From Oxalobacter sp. (lineage in GTDB: Bacteria; Pseudomonadota; Gammaproteobacteria; Burkholderiales; Burkholderiaceae_D), in contig QZKY01000011.1 of the NCBI GenBank assembly GCA_003605115.1, positions 1-64,000 of the forward strand: a stretch of DNA of 64,000 nucleotides, in the 5' to 3' direction. Position 1 is the first letter of the stretch; each line of letters starts with the position of its first letter. Below the pieces are notes generated by a model. The model saw nothing but the letters and a program-made list of their open reading frames with translations. It did no database searches and was not told the origin of the DNA. Made by a program: the position numbers and the translations under genes. Of this stretch, positions 46,896 to 56,319 are shown in pieces.

Positions 46896-46986
46896 GTTTG
46901 CGCCAAAAGCAGGGATTGAAAGGAAAGTGGCAAGAATGGAAAGCCTTTTTTAACGATGGATCAATAGCTTAGTGCGCCCAAGGGCT

Positions 46987-47002
46987 TGGCACGGGAAATG
47001 CT
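46987..47002 (+). promoter_or_regulatory. Sigma-54-like promoter of the polyferredoxin gene
   Basis: TGGCACGGGAAATGCT matches TGGCACG-N4-TTGCW except for A at the first T of the -12 box. Transcription would start near 47013, just before the ATG at 47039. Confidence 0.65.
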
Positions 47003-47038
47003 AGATATAGAGCATGTGTCAAACGATGGGAGAGGGAA

Positions 47039-47623
47039 ATGACGCGCTTTATATACGCCAATCCGAGTTTATGTTCAGGCTGCGATGCTTGCGTCGATGC
47101 CTGTACGGAGTCGCATAAGACCAGAGGCTTGCAGGATCAGGCAAGGATTACGATTGTTCGCAATGGCGATGCGAGCACGCCGGTGGTTTGCCGTCAGTGT
47201 GAAAACGCCCCCTGCGCGCAAGTGTGTCCGGTGGGGGCGATCACCATCGGCAAGCAAGCCATCGAGCTGGATGAAGAAAAATGCATTGGATGCAAATTTT
47301 GCGTGATCGCCTGTCCGTTTGGCGCGATTGTGCTCTCGGTCAGCACCAAAGTTGTTTCTGCAGACGCTGCTGCGAAAGGGGATGACGCTGGCGCAATGCC
47401 GCTCAATGTCAATGCCGGCATCCCAAAACCGAATGGCAAGATCGCGGTGAAATGCGATTTGTGCGGTTCGGCGGAAAAAGGCCCTGCGTGCGTACAGGTG
47501 TGTCCGACGAAAGCGCTCTTTTTGGTGGATGACAAGTTGATGCGAAAATCCGTCAATGCCAAACGTGCAGCGGCGGTGAACTTCATGCCGTTCATGGAGA
47601 ATCCTGGCGGGAAGAAGGGGTGA
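47039..47623 (+). CDS. HydN/HycB-like iron-sulfur electron-transfer protein
   Basis: A 194-residue polyferredoxin with four [4Fe-4S] cluster motifs: CSGCDACVDAC, CRQCENAPCAQVCP, CIGCKFCVIACP and CDLCG...CVQVCP. This is the arrangement of HydN/HycB, the subunit that accepts electrons from FdhF-type formate dehydrogenase. It is divergent from fdhF. No hydrogenase-3/4 genes are in the window, so the final acceptor is unknown. Its 3' end overlaps the convergent draG gene by 32 nt. Confidence 0.88.
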   Translation: MTRFIYANPSLCSGCDACVDACTESHKTRGLQDQARITIVRNGDASTPVVCRQCENAPCAQVCPVGAITIGKQAIELDEEKCIGCKFCVIACPFGAIVLSVSTKVVSADAAAKGDDAGAMPLNVNAGIPKPNGKIAVKCDLCGSAEKGPACVQVCPTKALFLVDDKLMRKSVNAKRAAAVNFMPFMENPGGKKG

Positions 47624-48542
47624 GCGCAATCGCCAGCAATGCACTCGTTTGATCGGTGATGGCGCGCACGATGTCTCGGTTCAATCTGCGCACCCAGCGC
47701 GAAGGCAATGCCTGCGCACCGCAACGTGCGCCCGCGAGCATGCCGACCAGCGCGCCGGTGGTGTCAGCATCTTCACCGCGATTGACAGCAGCCACGACGG
47801 CTTCTTCAAAATCACGGTGGATGCTGTAAGCATGGAGCACGGTTTGCACGGTATCGACCACGTAGCCGCTCGCGCGTCCAGGATAAGGCTGAAAAGAAAA
47901 CTTTGGCCACTGTGCGATCCAGTTGGTCAGGTAGTTCTGGATGATGTGCGGATTTTCGCCCACCAGAATGCGACGCGCCAGATGACCGATGCCGATCACT
48001 GCCGCATCCGACAGGGGGTGGTGATGCGTGATGCGCGCTTGCGCGAGCGAGACGCGCTCGAATGTATCGCCGTCACCTAATGCAGCAATGATGACAGGCA
48101 GGTTGCGCATCAATGCGCCGTTGCCTGCATCGCCTTCAGTTTGCACGCCGTGCAGGCTGCCATCGCGCATGTAGCGCACAATGCCGCGCCGACAGGTGTC
48201 GCCGCAATCAACCGGCTTGCTGCGCCACCAGGTCACGAAAGCGTCTGCGATGAACGTCGTATCGAACAGGCGGTTTTCATGTGCGCTTTTCAGGATCGCT
48301 TCGCCAATCGCCAGGCTCATGGTGGTATCGTCCGTGACTTCACCGGCTTCAAGTTTGAGCCATCCACCGCCGATGATTTGTCGGTGCACGCCGCCTTCGC
48401 GCGCAAACTGGTGGGCAATTTCGCGTGGGGTCATGAACTCGACAGTGGCACCCAGCGCATCGCCAATCGCCAGACCGAGGTAAGCGCCCAACGCGCGGTC
48501 ATAAAGACGTTCCGGCGCTTCGTAAATTATTTTACGGACCAT
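47592..48542 (-). CDS. draG: ADP-ribosyl-dinitrogen reductase glycohydrolase
   Basis: A 316-residue ADP-ribosylglycohydrolase. It starts LYDRALGAYLGLAIGDALGATVEFM and has the dimanganese ligands in GEVTDDTTMSL and NRGEDADTTGALVGMLAGA. It removes ADP-ribose from the NifH arginine and so restarts nitrogenase after ammonium or darkness/energy stress. The gene overlaps draT by 11 nt. Confidence 0.95.
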   Translation of the reverse strand: MVRKIIYEAPERLYDRALGAYLGLAIGDALGATVEFMTPREIAHQFAREGGVHRQIIGGGWLKLEAGEVTDDTTMSLAIGEAILKSAHENRLFDTTFIADAFVTWWRSKPVDCGDTCRRGIVRYMRDGSLHGVQTEGDAGNGALMRNLPVIIAALGDGDTFERVSLAQARITHHHPLSDAAVIGIGHLARRILVGENPHIIQNYLTNWIAQWPKFSFQPYPGRASGYVVDTVQTVLHAYSIHRDFEEAVVAAVNRGEDADTTGALVGMLAGARCGAQALPSRWVRRLNRDIVRAITDQTSALLAIALTPSSRQDSP

Positions 48543-49365
48543 AAGAAACCTCTACGTCGTAATCGCCCCCGATGGCCAGCACTTCGGATTCGCCTTGCAG
48601 GGAATTGGTGTTGAGTAGCCCGGGAATCAGCAGCAGCTTGTACTTGGGCACCTGCACTTTCATCACCCAGTCACCAAAACACCCCGCCGTTTCGCGATCG
48701 AGGGTAAATGAAATCAGGTTGTTGAGATGGACGACGCAGCGCCGTTCACGCAAAGACCCGGAGACAATTTGCTGTTCAAAGTTCAGGCTGCCGCGCCAAA
48801 GCGTGACATGCGACTCGTTGCCAAGCAGCTCGAATCGCTTCATCATCCACTGGCAAAATTCGAACAATAAATCCAGTTGCTGATAAATGCTGTTATTGTG
48901 AAAACGGCTTCCCGTTTTTTGTTCGAGATAGGCAATCCACGTAGGTGAAGGAAAGCGGCCGAGCCGGTCAAGGTGAAAGCTTGGCACCAGTCCGAAACGA
49001 CTTTCCACCCAACCTTTGAAGACAGCGCCGGCAGCACTGTTGGCATCCAGTCCCCAACCTTGCACCAGTTTCAAATAGCTGGAGCGCCAGCGGCGTCGTT
49101 CAGAAGCGCCTTCCAGTGCGGCAATGCTTGGCGCAGATTGTTCCAGCCCGAACACGATGCTCATGTAGTGTTCAAATGTCGCACGTGCATCGTCGTGTGT
49201 AGCGCAGCGCTCTAATAATGAAAAAAGCCCACGATTGGATTCGCGGACGCCTGCGATTTGCAAGGGCTGCGGGTGCGTGTTGAACGCGGCGCTGCCGATC
49301 ATCTTGGCAGGGATGCCCACCAGATTCGTGGTGTACCAATGCGAAGGGTGCACCTCATCGATCAT
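48532..49365 (-). CDS. draT: NAD-dinitrogen reductase ADP-ribosyltransferase
   Basis: The 277-residue protein opens HWYTTNLVGIPAKMIGSAAFNTHPQPLQIAGVRESNRGLFSLLE, the DraT signature. It transfers ADP-ribose from NAD to Arg of NifH (CAGRGV), shutting nitrogenase off. It is controlled by PII proteins, and glnD is also in this window. It precedes draG in the same transcript, 107 nt after nifQ. Confidence 0.94.
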   Translation of the reverse strand: MIDEVHPSHWYTTNLVGIPAKMIGSAAFNTHPQPLQIAGVRESNRGLFSLLERCATHDDARATFEHYMSIVFGLEQSAPSIAALEGASERRRWRSSYLKLVQGWGLDANSAAGAVFKGWVESRFGLVPSFHLDRLGRFPSPTWIAYLEQKTGSRFHNNSIYQQLDLLFEFCQWMMKRFELLGNESHVTLWRGSLNFEQQIVSGSLRERRCVVHLNNLISFTLDRETAGCFGDWVMKVQVPKYKLLLIPGLLNTNSLQGESEVLAIGGDYDVEVSYGP

Positions 49366-49472
49366 GTAGACAAGCTCTCCAATACAATGTTTCTGACAGC
49401 AAGATTAACCTGACGCCATAAATCTGTGGACAAGATTATGCCAATATTCGTCGATGCTTATGATGGAACTGT

Positions 49473-50051
49473 TTATTGAATAAAAGCATGTTCTTCTGAA
49501 CCAAAACAGTTTTCGTAATCGCTGCATTCTGCACAACTTGGTGATCGGCACACATTTATCCCAGCTTCGTCGCACAATTGTTTGTAAAAAAACTTTTTCC
49601 ATTTCATGTCGCTGGTATTGCGTTGCGCCAGAGTAGTGAAATAAGTATTCAACAGCTTTGAAAGCACAGCGCGGCTGGGGAGCCCCATATCTTGCCAAAG
49701 ATGATCGTCAGCCATGCTGGCGGTTGCGATCGCATGCGCTAGCCAGAGTGAATTTTTGTCTATCACGCTTCTGTTGCGCAACAAGAGATCCAGCAAATCG
49801 TCGAATTCATCCACGCGATCCGGCGTTTTGATTCGCGATACCGTCCACGCGGAAGGTTCTGCAATGTCCGGAAAATGGAGATACATCAGGGTGAAAATAT
49901 CATCTGAACGCAAACCATAAATCGGGACGTTATAAGGCGCTTTTCGAGAAAAGCTTGTCGAGAATACACCCGCAATGGCAAGCGTTGCGAGATCCTCTGG
50001 GTCGCGCGCAGCTTCCATCAACAGACGATATTCCCGACTTTGCATGCTCAT
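49473..50051 (-). CDS. nifQ: Molybdenum donor for FeMo-cofactor synthesis
   Basis: The 192-residue protein has the NifQ C-terminal motif C-x4-C-x2-C-x5-C (CRSPSCAECSDYENCFG) after MKWKKFFYKQLCDEAGINV. NifQ carries a Mo-Fe-S cluster and hands molybdenum to NifEN. It is 21 nt after fdxB. An ATG two codons inside is an alternative start. Confidence 0.93.
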   Translation of the reverse strand: MSMQSREYRLLMEAARDPEDLATLAIAGVFSTSFSRKAPYNVPIYGLRSDDIFTLMYLHFPDIAEPSAWTVSRIKTPDRVDEFDDLLDLLLRNRSVIDKNSLWLAHAIATASMADDHLWQDMGLPSRAVLSKLLNTYFTTLAQRNTSDMKWKKFFYKQLCDEAGINVCRSPSCAECSDYENCFGSEEHAFIQ

Positions 50052-50072
50052 CTTTCACCTGAATGGCTGCGA

Positions 50073-50375
50073 TCAGACGTTAGCCGGTCCGTGCGTGTAG
50101 CAATCGCGCGGGCAAATATTTGCACAGGCTTCGCAACCGATGCAGTTTTCTGCATGGGCAATGGCCATGACTTTCTTTTCATACTCATCATCATCGTCGT
50201 CGCCGTCCATGGCAATATACTCGCCATCTTCATTGACGCCCATAAGTGTCAGCACATCACGCGCGCAGACTTTAAAACAACGGCCGCAGCCGATGCATTT
50301 TTCAGCGTCGATGTTGGTGACGAATTGCGGCACCCATGGTTCGCCAGAGGGAAGGATGACGGTGAAGACAGGCAT
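50073..50375 (-). CDS. fdxB: Nif-specific 2[4Fe-4S] ferredoxin III
   Basis: A 100-residue ferredoxin with two cluster motifs, CIGCGRCFKVCARDV and CIGCEACANICPRDC, separated by an acidic insert (DGDDDDDEYEKK). This is the FdxB type found in nif clusters. It carries electrons in cofactor assembly or to nitrogenase. The start at 50375 follows AAGGAGA. Confidence 0.93.
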   Translation of the reverse strand: MPVFTVILPSGEPWVPQFVTNIDAEKCIGCGRCFKVCARDVLTLMGVNEDGEYIAMDGDDDDDEYEKKVMAIAHAENCIGCEACANICPRDCYTHGPANV

Positions 50376-50436
50376 GGTGTTCTCCTTAATAGTGTGTAAT
50401 TTACTTTGTGTTTTGCGAAGAAAATTCGGAGCGGTG

Positions 50437-50505
50437 CGATGAAAACCGGGGTCGGCAGTCAAATATCGCTTGCGATACTTTGACTCTGACCCCGAATTTT
50501 CATCG
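50437..50505. repeat. Palindromic GGGGTC-type element, copy A
   Basis: An outer arm CGATGAAAA/TTTTCATCG, a middle GGGGTC/GACCCC and an inner GTCAAA-TATCGC/GCGATA-TTTGAC make a nested hairpin about 69 nt long, between fdxB and the DUF269 gene. It shares the GGGGTC...GACTCTGACCCCG outline with the two copies at 59 and 60 kb. Confidence 0.75.
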
Positions 50506-50512
50506 TTTGGCT

Positions 50513-51034
50513 TTATGCTTCATACCGGGCCACTTCCGGAAACGCGTTAATCATCTTGACCCCGTCTTCAATCAGCTTGTCGCCTTCGGCAGCCATCTTT
50601 TCCAGATTGTCAAATCCGAAACGGTGCGCATCGCGCATGATGCGACTGATCAGCACCAGACGACCTGCAACCAGCATCAATCTGCCAAAGCCTTCCTGGT
50701 GCAATTTCATCATGGGCATGGACATCACGCCGGTTCGCTTTTCAATCGCCATCCCGACAGAGGCATAAAACACTTCAATACGAAAAAGCGTTCTTTCGTC
50801 CGGATCCGCGATGATCGGCATTTGCCTGCGCTGTTCTCTGGGGATAATGAAAGGCGATATCAATCCCGCATCGTCTTTTCTATCCCACGCACCGTGATAG
50901 TCCTGCACGCGCATTTGCGCGATGACTTCCCTGATGAACGGTAGCGATAGGCCAGGATCGTCAGCGGCAACCGTATTGGCGCTCGGCTTATTCTTTTTAA
51001 GCCCGGCAATGTTGACAACCGATTCGGTAGCCAT
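50513..51034 (-). CDS. NifX-associated nitrogen-fixation protein (DUF269)
   Basis: The 173-residue protein lies directly downstream of nifX and matches the DUF269 family typically found there (PFIREVIAQMRVQDYHGAWDRK...FYASVGMAIEKRTGVMSMPMMKLHQEGFGR). Its exact role in FeMo-cofactor assembly is unknown. The start at 51034 has AGGAG 8 nt upstream. Confidence 0.9.
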   Translation of the reverse strand: MATESVVNIAGLKKNKPSANTVAADDPGLSLPFIREVIAQMRVQDYHGAWDRKDDAGLISPFIIPREQRRQMPIIADPDERTLFRIEVFYASVGMAIEKRTGVMSMPMMKLHQEGFGRLMLVAGRLVLISRIMRDAHRFGFDNLEKMAAEGDKLIEDGVKMINAFPEVARYEA

Positions 51035-51069
51035 GAGGCATCTCCTGTTCTCGTCCTTATGCTTCCCGC

Positions 51070-51462
51070 TTACTCGAAGTTCGCAGGTGTTTCCTGCCCC
51101 TTCATCATGGCTTTGCGCAACCACGGTGGTGGCGTGCCTTTCATGACTTTCTGGATTTCCTTGATGAGATCGTCGATGAATTCCAGATTCTTGGCTTTCA
51201 CCGGATGAATCTTGTTGGCCACCACGCGCGCGGCTGCCGGACCGCCAATATCGGCGACATACACGATGGCGCAATCCCGGATGGCTTCAAGCTTTGGGTT
51301 GATCTTGTCCTCGTTACCGTCCTGTTCCAGTGTTCCGTCAAATACATAGGTTTTGACAAGCGAACAGGTGTCGACATCCAGGTCATATACCATGATGCTT
51401 CGCGCCCAGCCAAAATGTGCATCAACGCGTTTCATGTCTTCTGTTGCAAAGGCGACTTTCAT
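51070..51462 (-). CDS. nifX: FeMo-cofactor precursor carrier
   Basis: The 130-residue protein has the NifX/NifB-C-terminal/NafY-type fold: MKVAFATEDMKRVDAHFGWARSIMVYDL and ADIGGPAAARVVANKIHPVK. It holds NifB-co or the VK-cluster between NifB and NifEN. Its start overlaps the nifN stop (ATGA). Confidence 0.95.
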   Translation of the reverse strand: MKVAFATEDMKRVDAHFGWARSIMVYDLDVDTCSLVKTYVFDGTLEQDGNEDKINPKLEAIRDCAIVYVADIGGPAAARVVANKIHPVKAKNLEFIDDLIKEIQKVMKGTPPPWLRKAMMKGQETPANFE

Positions 51463-52847
51463 GACAACTCCTTTTCTGTTTGCATGTCGTACTGCTTTAT
51501 AGCCATGATCTGTGCATCATTCATGCCAGCAGGTCTGGGCGTTTCAAAGACGGTCGGGGTGTTCTCGAGGAACAGATTGGCCAGGTTGAAGATGAGGGTG
51601 CGTGTGCCGCGATAGCCAACATTGAGTTGGTGTGCCGCCCCAATGCGGTCAAACGAAGGCAAGCCGGCGCGATAGAGCGGAATGTTCAGTCGCGCCGCAG
51701 CCTGGCGACCGTGCGCATGCGTGATCAACATCTGGCAGTCTTTTGCGCCAAACTCCAGATCTTCCAGATCCCCAATCCTTACGGTTTGACAGGGAAGGTT
51801 TTCCAGTAAAGGTGAATTCGTTGTCGTGACGGCGCAGACAATTTCACATCCCATTTCGTGCATCAGGTTTGCCAGTGCCCACAACAGATCCGGCTCTGCA
51901 CCAATGGCGACCTTTTTGGCGCTGCAGGCAAAATGTCCATCCAGCATCGCATCTTGCAGCGGGTTCCGTTGGCGGCGAATTTTTTCAGGCACAGGCGTGT
52001 CACTCAACCAGGAGAGATAAGCGACAAAACGGTCGCTGGCTTGCAAGCCGGTGAGTCGATCAAAGACAACATAAGGCACACCGGCGATAGATTCCAGCGT
52101 CACAGCAGATTCGCGCATTTGCTCGCCGATGGCGATGGTCACGATGGATTCTCCCATTGCGGCCGCGTCTTTCAGCGTCGTGCCGCCCATGCTGGTTGGG
52201 CTGAAGGCATCTTCAGGAATCCGGCCATCCAGTGAGTTGGAAATGTCTGGCAGGATGATGGCAGACAGGCCAAAGGCTTCAATCGTTTCGCGAATTTCAT
52301 CCAGGTCGGCAACAGTCAAATGGCAGCCGACCAATACGTTGACTTGTTTGCGATTTTTTTTCTCCGATTTTTGTGTGAGTGCCTTGACGATGGCCAGCAC
52401 AGCATTTGCCCATCCATCCTGAAATGCGCCGATGTAATCAGGCGTGGAGACATGGATAATTTTGGTATCTGCAATTTCAGGGTGCAGTTGATGAATGATA
52501 TCCAGATGACCTTTGATGTCATCTCCACGCGTTTCCGTCAATCCTGTTGAGCAAATACCGATCATTGCGGGTTTCGCGCGTTCGCGCACATTCAGCACGG
52601 CGTGTTCAATATTGTCATAGCCGCCCAGAATGCTCGTGACTTCATTGAGCGCCGTTGTCTGAATGGGGATGGGTTCCTTGAAATGACGCCCAAGCAGAAC
52701 CAGACCAAGTGAGGCGCAACCTTGCGAGCCGTGCATCAGCGGGATGCAATTGTTCATGCCAAAAAATGCAAGACTGGCACCGAGTGGCGCGCTCATCTTG
52801 AGCGGATTCACGCAAGCGGCTTTGGTGGACTTGATGACGGTGGCCAT
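51459..52847 (-). CDS. nifN: Nitrogenase iron-molybdenum cofactor scaffold, beta subunit
   Basis: A 462-residue NifN: PLGASLAFFGMNNCIPLMHGSQGCASLGLVLLGRHFKEPIPIQTTALNE near the start, then GICSTGLTETRGDD. With NifE it forms the scaffold on which FeMo-cofactor matures. The start at 52847 begins the conserved core; 16 nt separate it from nifE. Confidence 0.95.
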   Translation of the reverse strand: MATVIKSTKAACVNPLKMSAPLGASLAFFGMNNCIPLMHGSQGCASLGLVLLGRHFKEPIPIQTTALNEVTSILGGYDNIEHAVLNVRERAKPAMIGICSTGLTETRGDDIKGHLDIIHQLHPEIADTKIIHVSTPDYIGAFQDGWANAVLAIVKALTQKSEKKNRKQVNVLVGCHLTVADLDEIRETIEAFGLSAIILPDISNSLDGRIPEDAFSPTSMGGTTLKDAAAMGESIVTIAIGEQMRESAVTLESIAGVPYVVFDRLTGLQASDRFVAYLSWLSDTPVPEKIRRQRNPLQDAMLDGHFACSAKKVAIGAEPDLLWALANLMHEMGCEIVCAVTTTNSPLLENLPCQTVRIGDLEDLEFGAKDCQMLITHAHGRQAAARLNIPLYRAGLPSFDRIGAAHQLNVGYRGTRTLIFNLANLFLENTPTVFETPRPAGMNDAQIMAIKQYDMQTEKELS

Positions 52848-52863
52848 GATCAAACTTTCAACA

Positions 52864-54246
52864 TTATTCCCACGGCGCGCTTGCGCGCACCTGTTCCCAA
52901 ATCGGGCTATGCAATTCCTTATCAATTTCCTGCACCAGCTTGACCATGCCGTCATAACCCGCATAACCATTGCTGCGTTCCTGGTTGACATCGATCCACG
53001 GCATTTTTGCCTTCAGGGCAGCAAACTGCGAACGCGAACCGGAAAGCATGATGTCTGCGCCAGACTCTTTCAGCAGCTTGAACATTTCCGGCTGACGCAT
53101 GTCGTTGATCATGTGCGCATCGTCGCCCATGATTTCGACAATGCGATCCTTATCTTCTTTGGTGGATTTCTTGACGCTGGTACCGACTACTTCCAAGCCG
53201 AGGGATTGCAGTGCGGCTACCATAGACCAGGATTTCACGCCGCCCGTAATGAGCAACACGCGCTTGCCGGTGAGTCGTTCACGATAAGGTTCCAGTCTTG
53301 CCCAAGCCTTTGCTTCTTCAATGGTGATCAGCGTTTCCGTGCGGGTGATAAGTGAATCAGGCGCACCTTGCTCTACCAGCATGCGTGCGATTTGACGCAG
53401 TGAATCAGACATGTCGCCGATGCCGTAAAACGATCCTTCAAAATACGGAATGCCATAACGTTCTTCCATCTTGCGCGCGACATTGATCATGGCGCGTGAG
53501 CACACCATCATGGATATCTTTGCTCGGTGCGACCAGGCGACTTCCTTGTAACGGGCGTCGCCTGCGATGGAAGAAAGAATCCGGATACCAAGATGATCGA
53601 GAAGCGGCTTGACCAGCCACATGTCGCCTGCGACATTAAACTCTGCAATCAGGTTAATGTCGTAAGGCGTGGTGAATTCCGGCTCCATTGTGCCGATCAC
53701 GTAATCCAGCAAGGTTTCGCCCGCCAGCTTGTTGCCCAGATTTTTTTGACCGACAAATCCCGGGATGTTGACGGGAATGATGGGTTTGTTGAATTTCTCG
53801 GTTGCGGCCTTACAGACGGCTTCGATGTCATCGCCAATCATGGCGGTGACGCAGGTTTGGTAAACAAAGACAGCCGGAGGGTCGTACTTCTCGATGATCT
53901 CCCGGATGGCTCTGAACAAACGTTTTTCGCCGCCGTAAATAACGTCGAACTCGCCGATGTCGGTCGTGAATCCTGTGCGGAACAATTGCGACCCGGACGA
54001 AGGCGTATTCCTGTTATCCCAGGAATTTCCTTCACAGGCTATCGAACCATGCACGAGATGCGCAACGTCGGTGATGGGTTGCAATGCGATCTTCGCGCCA
54101 TCGAATGCGCAACCGCCTGCCGCAGCGCCGGGCTTGAGTTGTACCGTGCAACCCTTCTTGCGTGCGCTGTCTGTCTTGGCCTGGTTGTGGTCGCAACCGG
54201 GTTCGTTGAAGACAGCGTGCACTTTGGCAGACAGTTTGGTTTCCAT
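52864..54246 (-). CDS. nifE: Nitrogenase iron-molybdenum cofactor scaffold, alpha subunit
   Basis: A 460-residue Nif[54 protein letters not shown] and GSFYGIGDMSDSLR. It is paralogous to NifD and binds the cofactor precursor with NifN. It follows nifK after a 237-nt space that holds a palindromic element. Confidence 0.96.
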   Translation of the reverse strand: METKLSAKVHAVFNEPGCDHNQAKTDSARKKGCTVQLKPGAAAGGCAFDGAKIALQPITDVAHLVHGSIACEGNSWDNRNTPSSGSQLFRTGFTTDIGEFDVIYGGEKRLFRAIREIIEKYDPPAVFVYQTCVTAMIGDDIEAVCKAATEKFNKPIIPVNIPGFVGQKNLGNKLAGETLLDYVIGTMEPEFTTPYDINLIAEFNVAGDMWLVKPLLDHLGIRILSSIAGDARYKEVAWSHRAKISMMVCSRAMINVARKMEERYGIPYFEGSFYGIGDMSDSLRQIARMLVEQGAPDSLITRTETLITIEEAKAWARLEPYRERLTGKRVLLITGGVKSWSMVAALQSLGLEVVGTSVKKSTKEDKDRIVEIMGDDAHMINDMRQPEMFKLLKESGADIMLSGSRSQFAALKAKMPWIDVNQERSNGYAGYDGMVKLVQEIDKELHSPIWEQVRASAPWE

Positions 54247-54320
54247 GACGCACTCGCATAAGTTACTAATAGATTGCTTAAATTATTGAGACTTATATTT
54301 CAACGTGATGCATTCGTTTT

Positions 54321-54441
54321 TCCCCCTCCCCCTGCCAGGGGAGGGCTAGGGTGGGGGTGTTATGTATGATATCGAGCGCTGTTTGCTAGCGAACTTTGCA
54401 CCCCCATCCCAACCTTCCCCCTCAAAGGGGGAAGGGGTTTT
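54321..54441. repeat. Double-hairpin C/G-rich element, between nifK and nifE
   Basis: Two hairpins, CCCTCCCCCTGCCAGGGGAGGG and CCTTCCCCC-TCAAA-GGGGGAAGG, flank a variable spacer of about 50 nt. The reverse complement of the whole ~120 nt unit recurs at 56145-56271 on the other side of nifK, including the shared GGTTGGGATGGGGGTG stretch. Confidence 0.8.
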
Positions 54442-54483
54442 GTGCGCCATCATTTAAATGCTTCATCTTGTCGCGCTTCAAGA

Positions 54484-56028
54484 TTAACGCACCAAATCAA
54501 AGCTGGTGGAGTTTTCAGATTGCGCGTCACTGACGTCAAAATACTTATCAAGAATCGACACCAGTACACGTAACCCTCCCATGTAACCCCAAATCGGAAA
54601 ACGGTGATGGTGATGGCGATCCATGATCGGGAAGCCAAGACGAATCAGCGGTACGCCACAATCACGTTCCAGATACTTGCCATGCGAGCTTCCGATCAGG
54701 AAATCCACCGGCTCAGTGAAAAGGAGCGAGCGCAAGTGCCAGAGATCGCGCTTCGGATAAGGTGTGCAACCCGCACCGAAAGGAGAAGCATCCAGTACAG
54801 CTTGTACTTTTTTCGCCCAATCATCATCGCTGTTGGTGGAGACGATGTGTATCGGCTCTGCGCCAAGTTCCAGCAGAAATGCCGTCAAGCCGAGCATCAG
54901 ATCCGGGTCGCCAAACATCGCAAAGCGTTTGCCGTGTAGGTAGGCTTGTGAGTCAGCAATCGCGTCAATCAGACGACCGCGTTCTTTTTCCAGCGACGCC
55001 GGAATCGGTTTGCCCGTGATGCGCGACACTTCCATCAGAAATTTGTCGGTACCGCCCACACCCATCGGATGATTCAGGTAAACGACTTCCTGACCTTTGC
55101 TGGCGATGTAGTCGCCGGTCTTCATGCCGCAGTATTCTTGGAAGATGATCGTGGCTTTGGCGTGGATCGCATTTTCAATTTCGGCCTTGGTGGTGCCGCC
55201 GTCGTACATGCGGAATTCGCCATCCGTTGGGGTATCCCATACCTGGGAAGGATCGCCGATGATGGTGAACTCGACTCCCATCTCGTTCAGCATGCGACGG
55301 ATTTCTGGCATATTGCCGACCACGTAGCCGTCGAAGCCACCGATGAAGTTGATGGAATTATTCGGCTTGCGTTCTAGCGGCGGAACCGAATTGGACTTGC
55401 CATCCCAGAAGTGTTTGAGCACGCCCAACATGGCATTGTCGTAGCCGGTGACATGGCTGCCGATAAACGAAGGCGTGTGAGCGAATGGCACGTCGAAGTC
55501 TTGCGGCAAGCTGCCTTTGCCTTTGGAATTCTTGATGAAAGAATCCAGGTCATCGCCAATCACTTCGGCCATGCAGGTGGTACTCACGCCAATCATCTCC
55601 GGCTTGTACAGATTGAGTGCATTCGCCAGCCCGTCGATCATGTTGTTCATGCCGCCGAACACCGCTGCATCTTCCGTCATGGAAGTGGAGACGCAGGAAG
55701 TCGGTTCCTTGAAGTGACGGGTAAAGTGCGAACGGAAGTAAGCCACGCAGCCTTGCGAACCGTGTACAAGTGACAGGGTCTTGGCAAAGCCGACATGCGC
55801 GAAAACTGCGCCCAACGGTTGACATGACTTGGCAGGGTTAATCGACAAGGCTTCTCGCGCAAAGTTCTTTTCGCGATATTCCGGTGTTTTGGTCCAGTCG
55901 CAAATCTTGGCGACAACCTCGGGCGTGTGACCGTTCTCGAAAGCTTTTTTCGATTCGAACAGCGATTGATATTCCGGCTGTTGAAATAGCGTTTCGTGAT
56001 CCAGAATTTTTTCAGCAGTTTGTGACAT
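54484..56028 (-). CDS. nifK: Nitrogenase molybdenum-iron protein beta chain
   Basis: A 514-residue Nif[43 protein letters not shown] with P-cluster cysteines, then [17 protein letters not shown] and GFDGYVVGN. With NifD it forms the alpha2-beta2 MoFe protein that reduces N2. It is flanked on both sides by copies of one inverted repeat element. Confidence 0.97.
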   Translation of the reverse strand: MSQTAEKILDHETLFQQPEYQSLFESKKAFENGHTPEVVAKICDWTKTPEYREKNFAREALSINPAKSCQPLGAVFAHVGFAKTLSLVHGSQGCVAYFRSHFTRHFKEPTSCVSTSMTEDAAVFGGMNNMIDGLANALNLYKPEMIGVSTTCMAEVIGDDLDSFIKNSKGKGSLPQDFDVPFAHTPSFIGSHVTGYDNAMLGVLKHFWDGKSNSVPPLERKPNNSINFIGGFDGYVVGNMPEIRRMLNEMGVEFTIIGDPSQVWDTPTDGEFRMYDGGTTKAEIENAIHAKATIIFQEYCGMKTGDYIASKGQEVVYLNHPMGVGGTDKFLMEVSRITGKPIPASLEKERGRLIDAIADSQAYLHGKRFAMFGDPDLMLGLTAFLLELGAEPIHIVSTNSDDDWAKKVQAVLDASPFGAGCTPYPKRDLWHLRSLLFTEPVDFLIGSSHGKYLERDCGVPLIRLGFPIMDRHHHHRFPIWGYMGGLRVLVSILDKYFDVSDAQSENSTSFDLVR

Positions 56029-56144
56029 GATAGTTTCCTTTGCGTTTAGCGCTTGGTGGCGTTAGAGTGAATTCGATTCATAAAGCTTGCGCTGCATTGA
56101 GAATTGCAAAACTATGTGACGCGGCAAAATTTTCAGATTTACTC

Positions 56145-56271
56145 TTTCCCCCTGTGAGGGGGAAGGTTGGGATGGGGGTGCGCAACCTGTTCGAAGCTGC
56201 TGCCCTAAATTTGGCGCAACACCCCCACCCTATCCCTCCCCCTCGCAAGGGGAGGGGAGGAGTATTCGAAT
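56145..56271. repeat. Double-hairpin C/G-rich element, between nifD and nifK
   Basis: Hairpins TTTCCCCC-TGTGA-GGGGGAA and CCCTCCCCCTCGCAAGGGGAGGG surround a variable centre. The unit is the inverted counterpart of 54321-54441. Confidence 0.8.
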
Positions 56272-56319
56272 GTCGCGGCGATTTGTAAATCTCAATGGTT
56301 TTCATGATTTTCTCTCCGC

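Larger units (their letters stand above)
46693..47038. other. Divergent regulatory region of the formate module
   Basis: It contains two divergent sigma-54 promoters and one palindrome between them (all listed separately). No gene is supported. Confidence 0.7.
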
